64,000 nucleotides of DNA from Lysobacter enzymogenes (GTDB lineage: Bacteria; Pseudomonadota; Gammaproteobacteria; Xanthomonadales; Xanthomonadaceae), in the NCBI RefSeq assembly GCF_017355525.1, contig NZ_CP067395.1:4743001-4807000 (forward strand), written 5' to 3'. Position numbers and translations under genes: made by a program. Under the pieces are notes generated by a model. The model saw only the letters and a list, made by a program, of their open reading frames with translations, made no database searches and was not told the origin of the DNA. The first letter of the stretch is position 1. The number at the start of each line of letters is the position of its first letter. Shown here piece by piece: positions 43,188 to 51,421 of this stretch.

Positions 43188-46100
43188 ATGCTCAGCCTGG
43201 AAAAACCCATCACCATCGACGGCATCACCGTCTTCCGCGACCACGCCGACAAGAGCCAGTTCTGGTATCTGCCGGGCCCGGTCGACCTGGCCAAGCGCCA
43301 GGCCGACGGACGCAAGGAATTCAACTTCCTCAAGTACCGCGTCGCCGACGCGTCGGCCGCGGACAAGGGCGGCGGTTTCGTCACCTTCGTGACCACCTTG
43401 CAGCTGCCCTCGTCGATGGAGTCGAAGATCATCGGCCGGCTCAACGCCGAACCCGGCGTGGTGTTGCCGGTGCGCCTGACCTGCGCGACGTTCGAGGAAG
43501 GCACGGTGCAGTGCATCGCGCTCAACGCCCAGGGCGGCGGCGGCACCTCGGCGCAGCCGGCCGCGCCGGGCACGTTCAACGCGGTCGAGCACATCCTCGG
43601 CGCCACGGTGCCGTCGATGGACGCGGCCAACCGCGCGGCTTTCAGCCTGAGCCTGTCGGCGGAAGGCGCGACGATCCTGGAGCAGGCGCTCAGCGACGGC
43701 ATGACCCCGATCGGGGTGATCTACGACTTCAAGTACCTGGCCATGCGCCCGGCGCTGCGGGTCACCATCACCGCCGACTTCGAACGCATCTTCAACCACT
43801 TCAGCGCGAGCCTGGAAGGGCAGTACGCGTGGTTCAAGGCCGGCATCGACGCGGCGTTCGAATCGCTGGTGCAGAACGGCGTGATCGACATCCAGGTCGA
43901 GGCCTTCACCGATGCCGAGGACCGGCGCGACCAGGAGAAGTGGGCGCTGGATTTCTTCAAGGAAGACCTGTTGTCGAAGTGGTTCGAACCGACCTTGGTG
44001 CCGGGCAAGCTGGCGACCGATCCGGCCAACGCCGGCGGTGGGCAGAGCGGCGGGCAGGGCGGCGGTACTGGCGGCAGCAGCGGCGGTTCCAGCGGCGGCA
44101 GCTCGGGCGGCAGCAGCGGCGGTTCGAGTGGCGGCAGCTCGGGCGGCAGCAGCGGCGGTTCGAGCGGCGGCAGTTCGGGCGGCAGCAGCGGCGGTTCGAG
44201 TGGCGGCAGTTCGGGCGGCAGCAGCGGCGGTTCGAGTGGCGGCAGCTCGGGCGGCAGCAGCGGCGGTTCCAGTGGCGGCAGCTCGGGCGGCAGCAGCGGC
44301 GGTTCCAGTGGCGGCAGCTCGGGCGGCAGCAGCGGCGGTTCCAGTGGCGGCAGTTCGGGCGGCAGCAGCGGTGGATCGAGCGGCGGCAGTTCGGGCGGCA
44401 GCAGCGGCGGTTCCAGCGGCGGCAGTTCGGGCAGCAGCGGCGGCGGTTTCTCCGGCGGCACGAGCGGCGGCACGAGCGGTGGCAGCAGCGGCAGTAGTGG
44501 CGGCAGCAGCGGCGGAACTTCGGGCGGAACGTCCGGCGGCACCACGCCGCCCGCGCCGCAAATCCAGCCCGCCGCGCTCACGGTCGATTCGACCGAGCCT
44601 TCGCCGTTGCCGGCCGGCCTCACGGTCACCCACACGCCGGCCGCGAGCGGCCTGCAGGAAACCATCACCGTCAGCGGCGCCGGCGCGGTGGTCAAAGTCG
44701 ACGATCAAGTCGTCGCCGCCGACGCGCAGGGCCGGGTCAACATCACCGTCGCCGCGGATTCGTCCAAGCGCATCGACGTGGAATGGCCGGCCAGCACGCA
44801 AGACCAGACCTTCGGCCTGTTCTTCGATTTCGACAAACCCGCCGAAGCCGGCTGGGCGACCAATCCGCCGTCGACGCAGTACCGCGCCTATGTCGACAAC
44901 ACCACCACCGACCCGCGCTATCGCGACGCCTCGGGCACGCTGCGTATCGAAGGCGACGGCAACTGGAGCGGCAGCGAGCGCGGCGCGGAGCGCCTGATGG
45001 CGTGGATCCGCAGCCTGCCGGCGCCGCGCAACCTCAACTTCCAGGCCTATGCCAGCCACGAGCACGTCAGCGGCGCCAGCGAAACCGAACGAGAGCGCTA
45101 CAACAAACGCTTGTCGCAGCGGCGCCTGGACGTCGCGCTCGCGGTCGCACGCCGCGCCGGCGTGCCGATCACCGTTTCGACCCAGGCCGCCAACGGCGAC
45201 GTGCCCGCGAGCAGCCGGCCCGGTACGCATTCGGCGATGGGCGGCGATCCCGACAACCGCGTCGTCCACGTCACCGGCCGCGCCGCCGGCACCACGCCGA
45301 ACCGCTGGCACGGGCGCCTGCGTCGTCCCGCGTCGGTGACGCCGCCGGTGGTGCCGCCGGTCGTTCCGCCCGTGGTTCCGCCGGTGACGCCGCCGGTGAC
45401 ACCGCCCGTCACGCCTCCGGTGACGCCGCCGACCCTGCCGACGCCGCCGACCGCGGTCAGCCTCTCGCTGAAGCTCAAGTTCGTGCGCCAGGAAGAACGC
45501 AAGAAGCTGACCCTGCGCTACAACCGCGCCGAAGCGGTGCGCCGCACCTACGCGCCGCAGGGCTTCTTCGGCCTGATGCTCGGCGACCTGCGCGACAAGT
45601 CGAAGTACTTCAAGGAAATCGATCTCGACGATCCGTTCTTCCGCCAGTTCGCGGTCGAGGCCAGCATGCCGATCGCGTTCGAGCCGATCGACCTGAAGTC
45701 GGCGCAGATCGCGCTGGACTACGGCGACAAGAAGAAGCCGCGCGACCACAAGCACGCCGACTTCGTGTTCGCGCCCGGCGAGAGCGGGGTCAAGCGCTTC
45801 GAAGTGTTCATGAACGAGACCCGCGACATCGATTACGAAGCCGCGTACCAGTACCACTTCGATCCGCAGTCCGATTGGGCGGCCGACCGCACCTCGTACA
45901 CGATCCCGGCCGAGCGCACCGAAGACCGCACGCTGTTCGTCAATCCGTACGAACACGTGGAGTTCCGCCAGATCACCGCGACCCCGGGCGATATCGACTG
46001 GGACGTGGTCGAGTCGATCGACGTCAAGCTGCAGGCGCGCGGCTACGCCACGCCCGAGCCGAAGACCACGCTGACGCTCACCGCGAGCTCCGGCCCGAAG

Positions 46101-46523
46101 ACCTGGCGGCTGCGCGGCGCCAAGCCGGCGCCGGCCAATCGCGGCGTGACCTACCAGATCGTGCAGCGGCGCAAAGGCGCGGCGCAGCCCGATCCGGCCG
46201 CGCCGCCGGTCGAAGTCGACGTGCCCGAGCTGGTGATCCACGACAGCTTCGAGGACGCGCTGCAACTGGAGTTCATCCCGGTGTTCGACCCGGCCATGGT
46301 CAAGCGCGTCTACATCGACGTGAAGTACGAGGACGGCGCGTACAAGCGCAACGAACGCATCGAGATGGCCGGCACCCAGGCCGATCCGGTCAAGCTGCGC
46401 ATCGCCTTGAAGAACGGCGACAAGCGCAAGTTCCGCCGGCGCTTCACCTTCGTCGGCATGCAGGGCCAGTTCGACCAGCGCGCCTGGGTCGAGGACAGCG
46501 AAGAACTGGTCGCGGTGCAATAA
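43188..46523 (+). CDS. Giant multidomain protein with Ser/Gly linker and OmpA-like domain (cluster gene 6)
   Basis: 1111 residues, no signal peptide. Domains: signature FRDHADKSQFWYLP (16-29) and shared module (to about 285); a Ser/Gly repeat linker (about 290-455); a beta domain; an OmpA-like region at about 585-665 with YNKRLSQRRLDVALAVARRAG; a Pro/Thr/Val linker (about 717-755) of VTPP repeats; then a C-terminal half with Ig-like cores VESIDVKLQARG and VKRVYIDVKYEDG. The OmpA-like region suggests peptidoglycan contact, although no export signal is seen. Function unknown. Confidence 0.7.
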   Translation: MLSLEKPITIDGITVFRDHADKSQFWYLPGPVDLAKRQADGRKEFNFLKYRVADASAADKGGGFVTFVTTLQLPSSMESKIIGRLNAEPGVVLPVRLTCATFEEGTVQCIALNAQGGGGTSAQPAAPGTFNAVEHILGATVPSMDAANRAAFSLSLSAEGATILEQALSDGMTPIGVIYDFKYLAMRPALRVTITADFERIFNHFSASLEGQYAWFKAGIDAAFESLVQNGVIDIQVEAFTDAEDRRDQEKWALDFFKEDLLSKWFEPTLVPGKLATDPANAGGGQSGGQGGGTGGSSGGSSGGSSGGSSGGSSGGSSGGSSGGSSGGSSGGSSGGSSGGSSGGSSGGSSGGSSGGSSGGSSGGSSGGSSGGSSGGSSGGSSGGSSGGSSGGSSGGSSGGSSGGSSGGSSGGSSGSSGGGFSGGTSGGTSGGSSGSSGGSSGGTSGGTSGGTTPPAPQIQPAALTVDSTEPSPLPAGLTVTHTPAASGLQETITVSGAGAVVKVDDQVVAADAQGRVNITVAADSSKRIDVEWPASTQDQTFGLFFDFDKPAEAGWATNPPSTQYRAYVDNTTTDPRYRDASGTLRIEGDGNWSGSERGAERLMAWIRSLPAPRNLNFQAYASHEHVSGASETERERYNKRLSQRRLDVALAVARRAGVPITVSTQAANGDVPASSRPGTHSAMGGDPDNRVVHVTGRAAGTTPNRWHGRLRRPASVTPPVVPPVVPPVVPPVTPPVTPPVTPPVTPPTLPTPPTAVSLSLKLKFVRQEERKKLTLRYNRAEAVRRTYAPQGFFGLMLGDLRDKSKYFKEIDLDDPFFRQFAVEASMPIAFEPIDLKSAQIALDYGDKKKPRDHKHADFVFAPGESGVKRFEVFMNETRDIDYEAAYQYHFDPQSDWAADRTSYTIPAERTEDRTLFVNPYEHVEFRQITATPGDIDWDVVESIDVKLQARGYATPEPKTTLTLTASSGPKTWRLRGAKPAPANRGVTYQIVQRRKGAAQPDPAAPPVEVDVPELVIHDSFEDALQLEFIPVFDPAMVKRVYIDVKYEDGAYKRNERIEMAGTQADPVKLRIALKNGDKRKFRRRFTFVGMQGQFDQRAWVEDSEELVAVQ
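44060..44545 (+). repeat. Coding Ser/Gly repeat (ggcggcagc units)
   Basis: About 480 bases built from 12-base units encoding SSGG, organised in higher-order blocks of 36 bases (alternating ggcagc, tcgggc and ggttcgagt variants). It encodes the flexible linker of the 1111-residue protein. Synonymous variation between units shows selection on the peptide rather than on DNA identity alone. Confidence 0.9.
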
Positions 46524-46536
46524 GGGGAGACGGAGC

Positions 46537-47520
46537 ATGGATGCGAACATCGCCATGGACGGCCGAGCCACGGACGGCTGCGAGGCCAGGAGGTCGGGAA
46601 TGAGCGACGCCTTGCCGCATCCGACGAGCGGCGCGGATCTGCCCGCGCCGGTCGCCGCGACTCTGCAACGCCTGCGCGCGGTCCTGCCCGCGCAGGCCGA
46701 CGCGGCCGGCGCGTTGCTGACGCGCGCGCTGGCGCCGCTGGCCGCATCGCGCTGGCCGGACGTGGCCTGGAGTTTCAGCTCGCTGACCAACACCGGCCTG
46801 CCGGTGGAGTTCGCCTGGACCTCGCGCGAAGCCGCGGTGCGCTGGACCGCCGAAGTCGCCGAGCCCGAAGCCGGCGACGCCAGCCGCCTGCAACGCGCGG
46901 CGGCGCTGCTGGATTGGCAAGACGATTTGCAGCCGTGGCTGCAGCACCAACGCGGCGCGCGCTTGAAGTTCGGCGCCTGGGCTTCGGCGCGGCACGGAGA
47001 CGAGTTCGCCGCCAAGCTCTACGCCGACCTGCCCGCGGGGCGGTTGCCGCCGCACTGGCGCGGCCGCCATCGTCTGTTCGATTCGAACCTGCTGTTCTGG
47101 CGCATGTGCGGGGTCAATCCCGACGGCAGCGTCGAGTGCTACGCGCGCGCCGACGAGCTCGATCTGGCCGCGCTGCGCGCGTTCGCGCGCGCAGCGCTCG
47201 GCGACGAGACGGCCTTGCTGCAACGTTTGCTGCAGGTGCTGCCGGCCGACGACCTGCCGCGTCCGTCCGGCATCAGCCTGGCCTTGTCGGCGCAAGGGCA
47301 GGTGCGCGCGCTGACCTGGTTCACCTTCGCCAAGGCGATGTTCCGCGACGATGCCGAAGTCGAGCGCCGCTTGCGCGATCAGGGCCAAGGCCTGTCCGCA
47401 CAGGTCTACGCCGCGCTCGCCGCCGGCCCGGCCGACGGCCGCTGGCGTCACGGCATGATCGGCGTCGGCGCCGACATCGCCGGCAACGCCTGGGTGCAAT
47501 GCGGCGTGCGGCCGACGTGA
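46537..47520 (+). CDS. Unrecognised protein, possibly ABBA-fold (cluster gene 7)
   Basis: 327 residues, no signal peptide. It contains recurrent strand pairs of the form G-x-x-x-D-G-x-V-x-x-aromatic: GDEFAAKLYADLP, GVNPDGSVECYARA, GISLALSAQGQVRALTW, GVGADIAGNAWVQCGVRP, separated by helices. That strand-strand-helix-helix spacing resembles bacterial ABBA-type prenyltransferases, but I cannot confirm it. It starts 13 bases after gene 6, behind GGGAGACGGAG, and its stop overlaps the next start. An ATG at 46600 is an alternative. Confidence 0.5.
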   Translation: MDANIAMDGRATDGCEARRSGMSDALPHPTSGADLPAPVAATLQRLRAVLPAQADAAGALLTRALAPLAASRWPDVAWSFSSLTNTGLPVEFAWTSREAAVRWTAEVAEPEAGDASRLQRAAALLDWQDDLQPWLQHQRGARLKFGAWASARHGDEFAAKLYADLPAGRLPPHWRGRHRLFDSNLLFWRMCGVNPDGSVECYARADELDLAALRAFARAALGDETALLQRLLQVLPADDLPRPSGISLALSAQGQVRALTWFTFAKAMFRDDAEVERRLRDQGQGLSAQVYAALAAGPADGRWRHGMIGVGADIAGNAWVQCGVRPT

Positions 47521-48356
47521 ACGCCGCGCTGCGCCCGCATTTTTCCGCCGACCACGACGCCATCGACGCGTCGCCGCACTTCATCCTTAGCGAAGTCTCG
47601 CTCGGCGGCCAGCGCTTGCCCGACCGCAACGGCTTCGTCACCGCGCTCGGCGTGCGCGCACTGCGCCGGCGCGGCCTGCCGGTGCCGGCGGCATTGCTCG
47701 ACGCGCTCGAGCGCTGCCGCTCCGCGCGCGGCGGTTACCGTTTCTGGCCCTTGGACGCGCGTCCGCACTGGGCGCCGGACCTGCCCGACGATGCCGACGA
47801 CACCGCGATCATGCTGCTGGAGCTGCTGCACGCGGGCCGGGTGGATCGCGCCGAAGCGCGCCGCGTCGCCTGCCTGACCATCGCCCGCCGCCGGGTCGCG
47901 ACGTTTCCGCTGCTGCGCCCGCCGTGGCTGCGCCCCGGCGTGTTCGCGACCTGGAGCCGCGACGGCGTGCGCCGCGATCTGGTCGACTGCACCGCCACCA
48001 CCAACATGCTCGCGCTGTTCGCGACGCTGGAACTGTCGCACCTGCCCGGCGTGCGCGAAGCCGGCGACATGCTCGCCGCCGCCGTGCGCTGGGCCGGCGA
48101 CGACGCGCTGCGCGCGGCGAGCCTGTCGCCGTTCTATCCCGATCCGGTCGAGTTCGTGCTCGCGCTCGACCACGCCGCCGAGTGCGGCGCGCGCGGGCTG
48201 GCGGCGTTGCATCGCCAAGCCGCGGCGACGCCGTGGGGACGCGATGCGGCGCTGCGCAGCGCGCAGCGCGACCACGCGGTCTGCGGCAGCCCCTACGGCG
48301 TCGCCGTCTGGCGTTCCCCCGAACTCGCCCGCTTGCGCGCGAAAGCCGCGACGTAG
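47517..48356 (+). CDS. Alpha-toroid-like protein with DxDDTA motif (cluster gene 8)
   Basis: 279 residues starting with GTG in a 4-base overlap (GTGA) with gene 7. Mostly helical, with repeated helices like VACLTIARRRVATFPLL and TNMLALFATLELSHLPG. Residues 92-97 are DADDTA, identical to the catalytic DxDDTA motif of squalene-hopene and class II diterpene cyclases, and the arrangement is compatible with half of an alpha/alpha toroid. It is much shorter than known cyclases (over 500 residues), so an isolated gamma- or beta-type domain or coincidence are both possible. Confidence 0.55.
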   Translation: MNAALRPHFSADHDAIDASPHFILSEVSLGGQRLPDRNGFVTALGVRALRRRGLPVPAALLDALERCRSARGGYRFWPLDARPHWAPDLPDDADDTAIMLLELLHAGRVDRAEARRVACLTIARRRVATFPLLRPPWLRPGVFATWSRDGVRRDLVDCTATTNMLALFATLELSHLPGVREAGDMLAAAVRWAGDDALRAASLSPFYPDPVEFVLALDHAAECGARGLAALHRQAAATPWGRDAALRSAQRDHAVCGSPYGVAVWRSPELARLRAKAAT

Positions 48357-48360
48357 CCCC

Positions 48361-48463
48361 CCTGTAGGAGCGGCGCGAGCCGCGACCGCGACACCTCGCT
48401 CACGACGAACGTTTCGACGCGATCGGCGCCCCCGCAGTCGCGGCTCGCGCCCCTCCGACAGGG
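48361..48463. repeat. Dispersed palindrome, copy B1 (cctgtaggagcggcgcgagc)
   Basis: Left arm cctgtaggagcggcgcgagc then cgcgaccgcg, right arm gcagtcgcggctcgcgcccc then tccgacaggg. It starts five bases after the 47517-48356 stop codon. Same family as the elements at 50814, 52753 and 56348. Confidence 0.85.
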
Positions 48464-48476
48464 TCTTCGGAAACGA

Positions 48477-48502
48477 CGAAGCCCGGCCGGAGCCGGGCTT
48501 CG
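48477..48502. terminator. Bidirectional hairpin between the cluster and btuB
   Basis: Perfect 11-base stem CGAAGCCCGGC / GCCGGGCTTCG around CGGA. It lies in the convergent gap after the plus-strand cluster and before the minus-strand btuB stop; a short T-rich stretch follows on the plus strand. Confidence 0.75.
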
Positions 48503-48541
48503 TGTTCTTCGCTCACACGGCAGTCGCCCGCCGATGAACCC

Positions 48542-50392
48542 TTACGGCTTCGGCGCGTAACGCAAAGTCAGGAACCACTCGCGGCCCGGCTGGTTGTAGT
48601 ACGACACGGTCTCGTACTCGCGGTCGAACACATTGGCCACGCGCGCCTGCAGGCTCAGCGCATCGTTGAACGCATACTCCGCGCGCAGGTCCAGGGTGCC
48701 GTAGCCGCCGACCCGGGTCAGGTTGGCGACATCGTCGTAACGCGAGCCGTAACCCACCGCCGTGGCGCCGACGCGGAACTTGCCGAAGGCGCGGTCCAGG
48801 TCGATGCGCGCGCTGTGCTTGGCGCGGCGCGGCAGGTCGTTGCCGCGGTTGAAGCCGACCCGGTTCTCGGTGTCGAGCCAGCTCGCGCTCGCCGCCAGCG
48901 TCCACTCGGCGAAGGTGGTGTCGATGCCGATCTCGGCGCCGCGCATGCGCGCGCGTTCGATGTTGTTGGGCAGGTTGATCGCCGAGTCGAAGGTGATCAG
49001 CTGGTCCACGCGGGTGTCGAAGCCGTCGATGCGCGCGTTGAAGTTCTCGCCGCGGTAGGCCAGGCCCAGTTCCCAGGTCTTGGACTCCTCCGGCTTGAGG
49101 TTGTGGTTGCCGAAGAACGGGTAGTACAGCTCGTTGAAGGTCGGCGCCTTGAACGCGGTGCCGTAGCCGACGGTGACGCGCCAGTTCTCGGCGAAGTTCA
49201 GGCCCCACGCGGCGCCGCCGGTGGTGTGGCCGCCGAACTGTTCGTTGTCGTCGCGGCGCACGCTGGCTTCGAACGACTGGTTGCCGAAACGGCCCTGGTA
49301 CTGGACGAAGCCGGCCTTGTTGTCGCGCGCGCGCTCGTCGTAGATCGTGTCGCTGCGGACTTCGTCGCGCAGCCAATCGAAGCCGGCGGTCAACACGTGG
49401 CCTTCGAAAAGGCTGAAATCGGCCTGCAACGTCGCACTGTCGCGGTTGGTGCTGAAATACCCCATCGGCACCGCACCCAGGAAATTGTCCGAACTGTCGA
49501 CATTGCGCCCGCCGGTCAGCTGCACATGCACGCGCTCGCTCGGCCGCCAGTCGATCTTGCCGCCGACCACCTGCTGCACGGTCTCGGAGTAATTGACGAA
49601 GCTGCCGTCGTAATCGTTCTGGCCCTCGGCGCGCAGCGCCTGGCCTTCGACGCTCCACTGCTCGTTGATCTCGACGCCGCCGCGCAGCGACAGCGCGTGG
49701 CTCTCGTAGCCGTCGCGGTCGGGTTCGTCGGTGAAGCAGCCGGCGAACACCGGGAAGCCGGCGCCGCGGCAGGCGTTGATGCCCTGGGTCTTGCGGAAGC
49801 TGTAGTCGGCGCCGAACCAGCCGCGGCCGCTGCGGCCGCCGAAACCGGTACCGAATTCGACCGTGCCGTTGCTGCCGCCGCCGGCATGCACGCGTGGGGC
49901 GAAGCCCTGGCGCTCGCGGCGGGTGAACACCTGGATCACGCCGCCGATGGCGTCGGCGCCGTACAGGCTCGAACGCGGGCCGCGCACGATCTCGATGCGG
50001 TCGATCAGCTCCAGCGGCAGGTCCTGCAGCGAGGCCAGGCCCGAAGTCGGCGAGCCGATGCGGATGCCGTCGACCAGCACCAGCACGTGGTCGGATTCGC
50101 TGCCGCGCAGGAACAGCGTGGTCAGCTTGCCGGCGCCGCCCTGGTTGGCGAGGGTGATGCCGGCGCGGCCGCGCAGCAGGTCGTTGAGGTCGCGCGCCTG
50201 GCTGCGCTCGATCTCGCTGCGGTCGAGCACTTCGACCGGGGTCAGCAGGTCGTTGACGCTGACCGCGGTGCGGTTGGCGGTGACCACGACCTGGTCGAGA
50301 TCGGTGGCCTCGCCGGCGGGCGCGGCGACGGCGGCGGCCGGCAGCGCGAGCGCTGCGGCGATGGCGAGGGACAGCAACTGGTAACGACGCAT
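48542..50392 (-). CDS. btuB: TonB-dependent vitamin B12 receptor
   Basis: 616 residues. Signal peptide (cleavage after about AVAA), TonB-box region DLDQVVVTANR, plug with LNDLLRGRAGITLANQGGAG and IEIVRGPRSSLYGADAIGGV, and a barrel ending EWFLTLRYAPKP. Motif content and length match BtuB. The assignment is strongly supported by the cobalamin riboswitch in the leader. The start MRRYQLLSLAIAAALALP is chosen; upstream in-frame sequence is the riboswitch itself. Confidence 0.9.
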   Translation of the reverse strand: MRRYQLLSLAIAAALALPAAAVAAPAGEATDLDQVVVTANRTAVSVNDLLTPVEVLDRSEIERSQARDLNDLLRGRAGITLANQGGAGKLTTLFLRGSESDHVLVLVDGIRIGSPTSGLASLQDLPLELIDRIEIVRGPRSSLYGADAIGGVIQVFTRRERQGFAPRVHAGGGSNGTVEFGTGFGGRSGRGWFGADYSFRKTQGINACRGAGFPVFAGCFTDEPDRDGYESHALSLRGGVEINEQWSVEGQALRAEGQNDYDGSFVNYSETVQQVVGGKIDWRPSERVHVQLTGGRNVDSSDNFLGAVPMGYFSTNRDSATLQADFSLFEGHVLTAGFDWLRDEVRSDTIYDERARDNKAGFVQYQGRFGNQSFEASVRRDDNEQFGGHTTGGAAWGLNFAENWRVTVGYGTAFKAPTFNELYYPFFGNHNLKPEESKTWELGLAYRGENFNARIDGFDTRVDQLITFDSAINLPNNIERARMRGAEIGIDTTFAEWTLAASASWLDTENRVGFNRGNDLPRRAKHSARIDLDRAFGKFRVGATAVGYGSRYDDVANLTRVGGYGTLDLRAEYAFNDALSLQARVANVFDREYETVSYYNQPGREWFLTLRYAPKP

Positions 50393-50517
50393 TGAAGCAC
50401 TCCTGCGCGCGCGATCCTGCGCGCACGACGAACGGCGAAGGGCGGCGGCGGGGGAGGGCGAACGCAGGCGAGCCGGCGCGAAGGCGCGGCGACCGCCGCG
50501 ATGCCCTCCGCATCGCA

Positions 50518-50760
50518 ACCTGTGGGAGCTTCGGGGCCGGTCTCCGGACTTGCGGGCCGAACCGGCGGACCGGTTCCGGCGCGGCGCCTTCCCATGCCGA
50601 TGGCGCGAGGCCGGTGGCACAGTGGCGTTTGCCGCGCTTTGGCGCGCTTACCGTTGCGGGGGCAGTGCCGGACTGGCCGTGGCGGGATCGTCGATCCGCG
50701 CCTTCAGGCGTCACCGGCTTCCCGTTTCAACCCGGCGGCCTGGCCGCGGGGTCACCTCGA
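50518..50760 (-). ncRNA. Cobalamin riboswitch controlling btuB
   Basis: Read on the minus strand, conserved cobalamin-riboswitch blocks occur in order: GAAACGGGAAGCCGGTG (near 50714-50730), CTGCCCCCGCAACGGTAAG (around 50647-50665), the B12 box GCCACTGTGCCAC (50614-50626) and AGTCCGGAGACCGGCC (50536-50551). The element ends about 125 bases before the BtuB start, fitting translational or transcriptional repression by adenosylcobalamin. Confidence 0.93.
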
Positions 50761-50813
50761 AGCGGGCGCAGTGTACGCGAACTGGGTCCGGGCTGCCCGA
50801 AAGCCCCGGTCGC

Positions 50814-50917
50814 CCCTGTGGGAGCGGCGCGAGCCGCGATTGCGGGGTGTCCGCAGGCGGCGTCAATGGCGTCGTAGTTGAAGTGTCGCGGTCGCGGCTC
50901 GCGCCGCTCCTACAGGC
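50814..50917. repeat. Dispersed palindrome, copy B2
   Basis: Left arm ccctgtgggagcggcgcgag, right arm gcggctcgcgccgctcctac then agg, about 45 bases of non-paired centre. It lies between the btuB riboswitch and the TfoX-like gene stop. Confidence 0.85.
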
Positions 50918-50941
50918 GGCGCAGCCACGCGGCGGCGGGAA

Positions 50942-51421
50942 TCAATCCCGCGCGCTGTCCTCGTCGCGACCGCCCTGGCGATCGTCGTCGCCGTCGTGGT
51001 CGCGGTCTTCCTCGCTGCGTTCTTCCCCGTGCGGATCTTCCGCGCGCGGCTCGTCGCGCCCGCCACCGAACCCGCCGAACCCACCACCGGCGTCTTCGTG
51101 GCGGTCTTCGTTATGCACGGTAGTGCGCACCGGCGCGGCCGCCGGCTTGTTGCGCGGCGCCGGCAACAGCGCGGTCGCGGCCTCGGCGGCGAGGATCAGT
51201 TCCTGCCGGCGCTCGTCCGGAATCTCCTGCCAGTGGCAGTCCAGCAGCGCGCCCTCGATCGCATAGAGCAGGTTCAAGGTCGGCTTGAAGCCGGCGCGCT
51301 TGACCCGCATGAACGCCTCGACCGTGCCGATCGCGGCGATGTCCTGGTGCGTGCGCAGCCCCACCTGGCGCAGCCACGCCGCGCTCTTGGGGCCGATGTT
51401 GCGCAGCTTCGCTCCGCTCAT
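50942..51421 (-). CDS. TfoX C-terminal domain protein with an acidic tail
   Basis: 159 residues. Residues 1-75 (LRNIGPKSAAWLRQVGL, AFMRVKRAGFKPTLNLLYAI, LDCHWQEIP) are a complete TfoX C-terminal helix-hairpin-helix-like domain; the N-terminal TfoX domain is absent. Residues about 100-159 are a Gly/Asp/Glu/Arg/His-rich disordered tail. Stand-alone TfoX_C proteins are common in Gammaproteobacteria; their role beyond relation to the competence regulator is not defined. Start overlaps the fRMsr stop (ATGA). Confidence 0.85.
   Translation of the reverse strand: MSGAKLRNIGPKSAAWLRQVGLRTHQDIAAIGTVEAFMRVKRAGFKPTLNLLYAIEGALLDCHWQEIPDERRQELILAAEAATALLPAPRNKPAAAPVRTTVHNEDRHEDAGGGFGGFGGGRDEPRAEDPHGEERSEEDRDHDGDDDRQGGRDEDSARD

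Noticed and set aside
44060..44545. Possible CRISPR-like regular repeat
   Set aside because: Units are contiguous, without spacers, and encode SSGG in the main frame; it is a coding low-complexity tract.
43721..44695. Minus-strand frame encoding a long Pro/Leu repeat (PPELPPLEPP units)
   Set aside because: It is the complement of the Ser/Gly linker in the 1111-residue gene; it has no ribosome-binding site and the plus-strand gene shows the real family similarity.
32947..48356. Contractile injection system or prophage tail operon
   Set aside because: No sheath, tube, baseplate gpW/gpJ, AAA+ or tape-measure protein can be recognised among the genes.
50393..50620. 76-residue N-terminal extension of BtuB
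   Set aside because: The extension overlaps the cobalamin riboswitch 3' part and is Arg/Pro-rich; the signal peptide begins at 50392.
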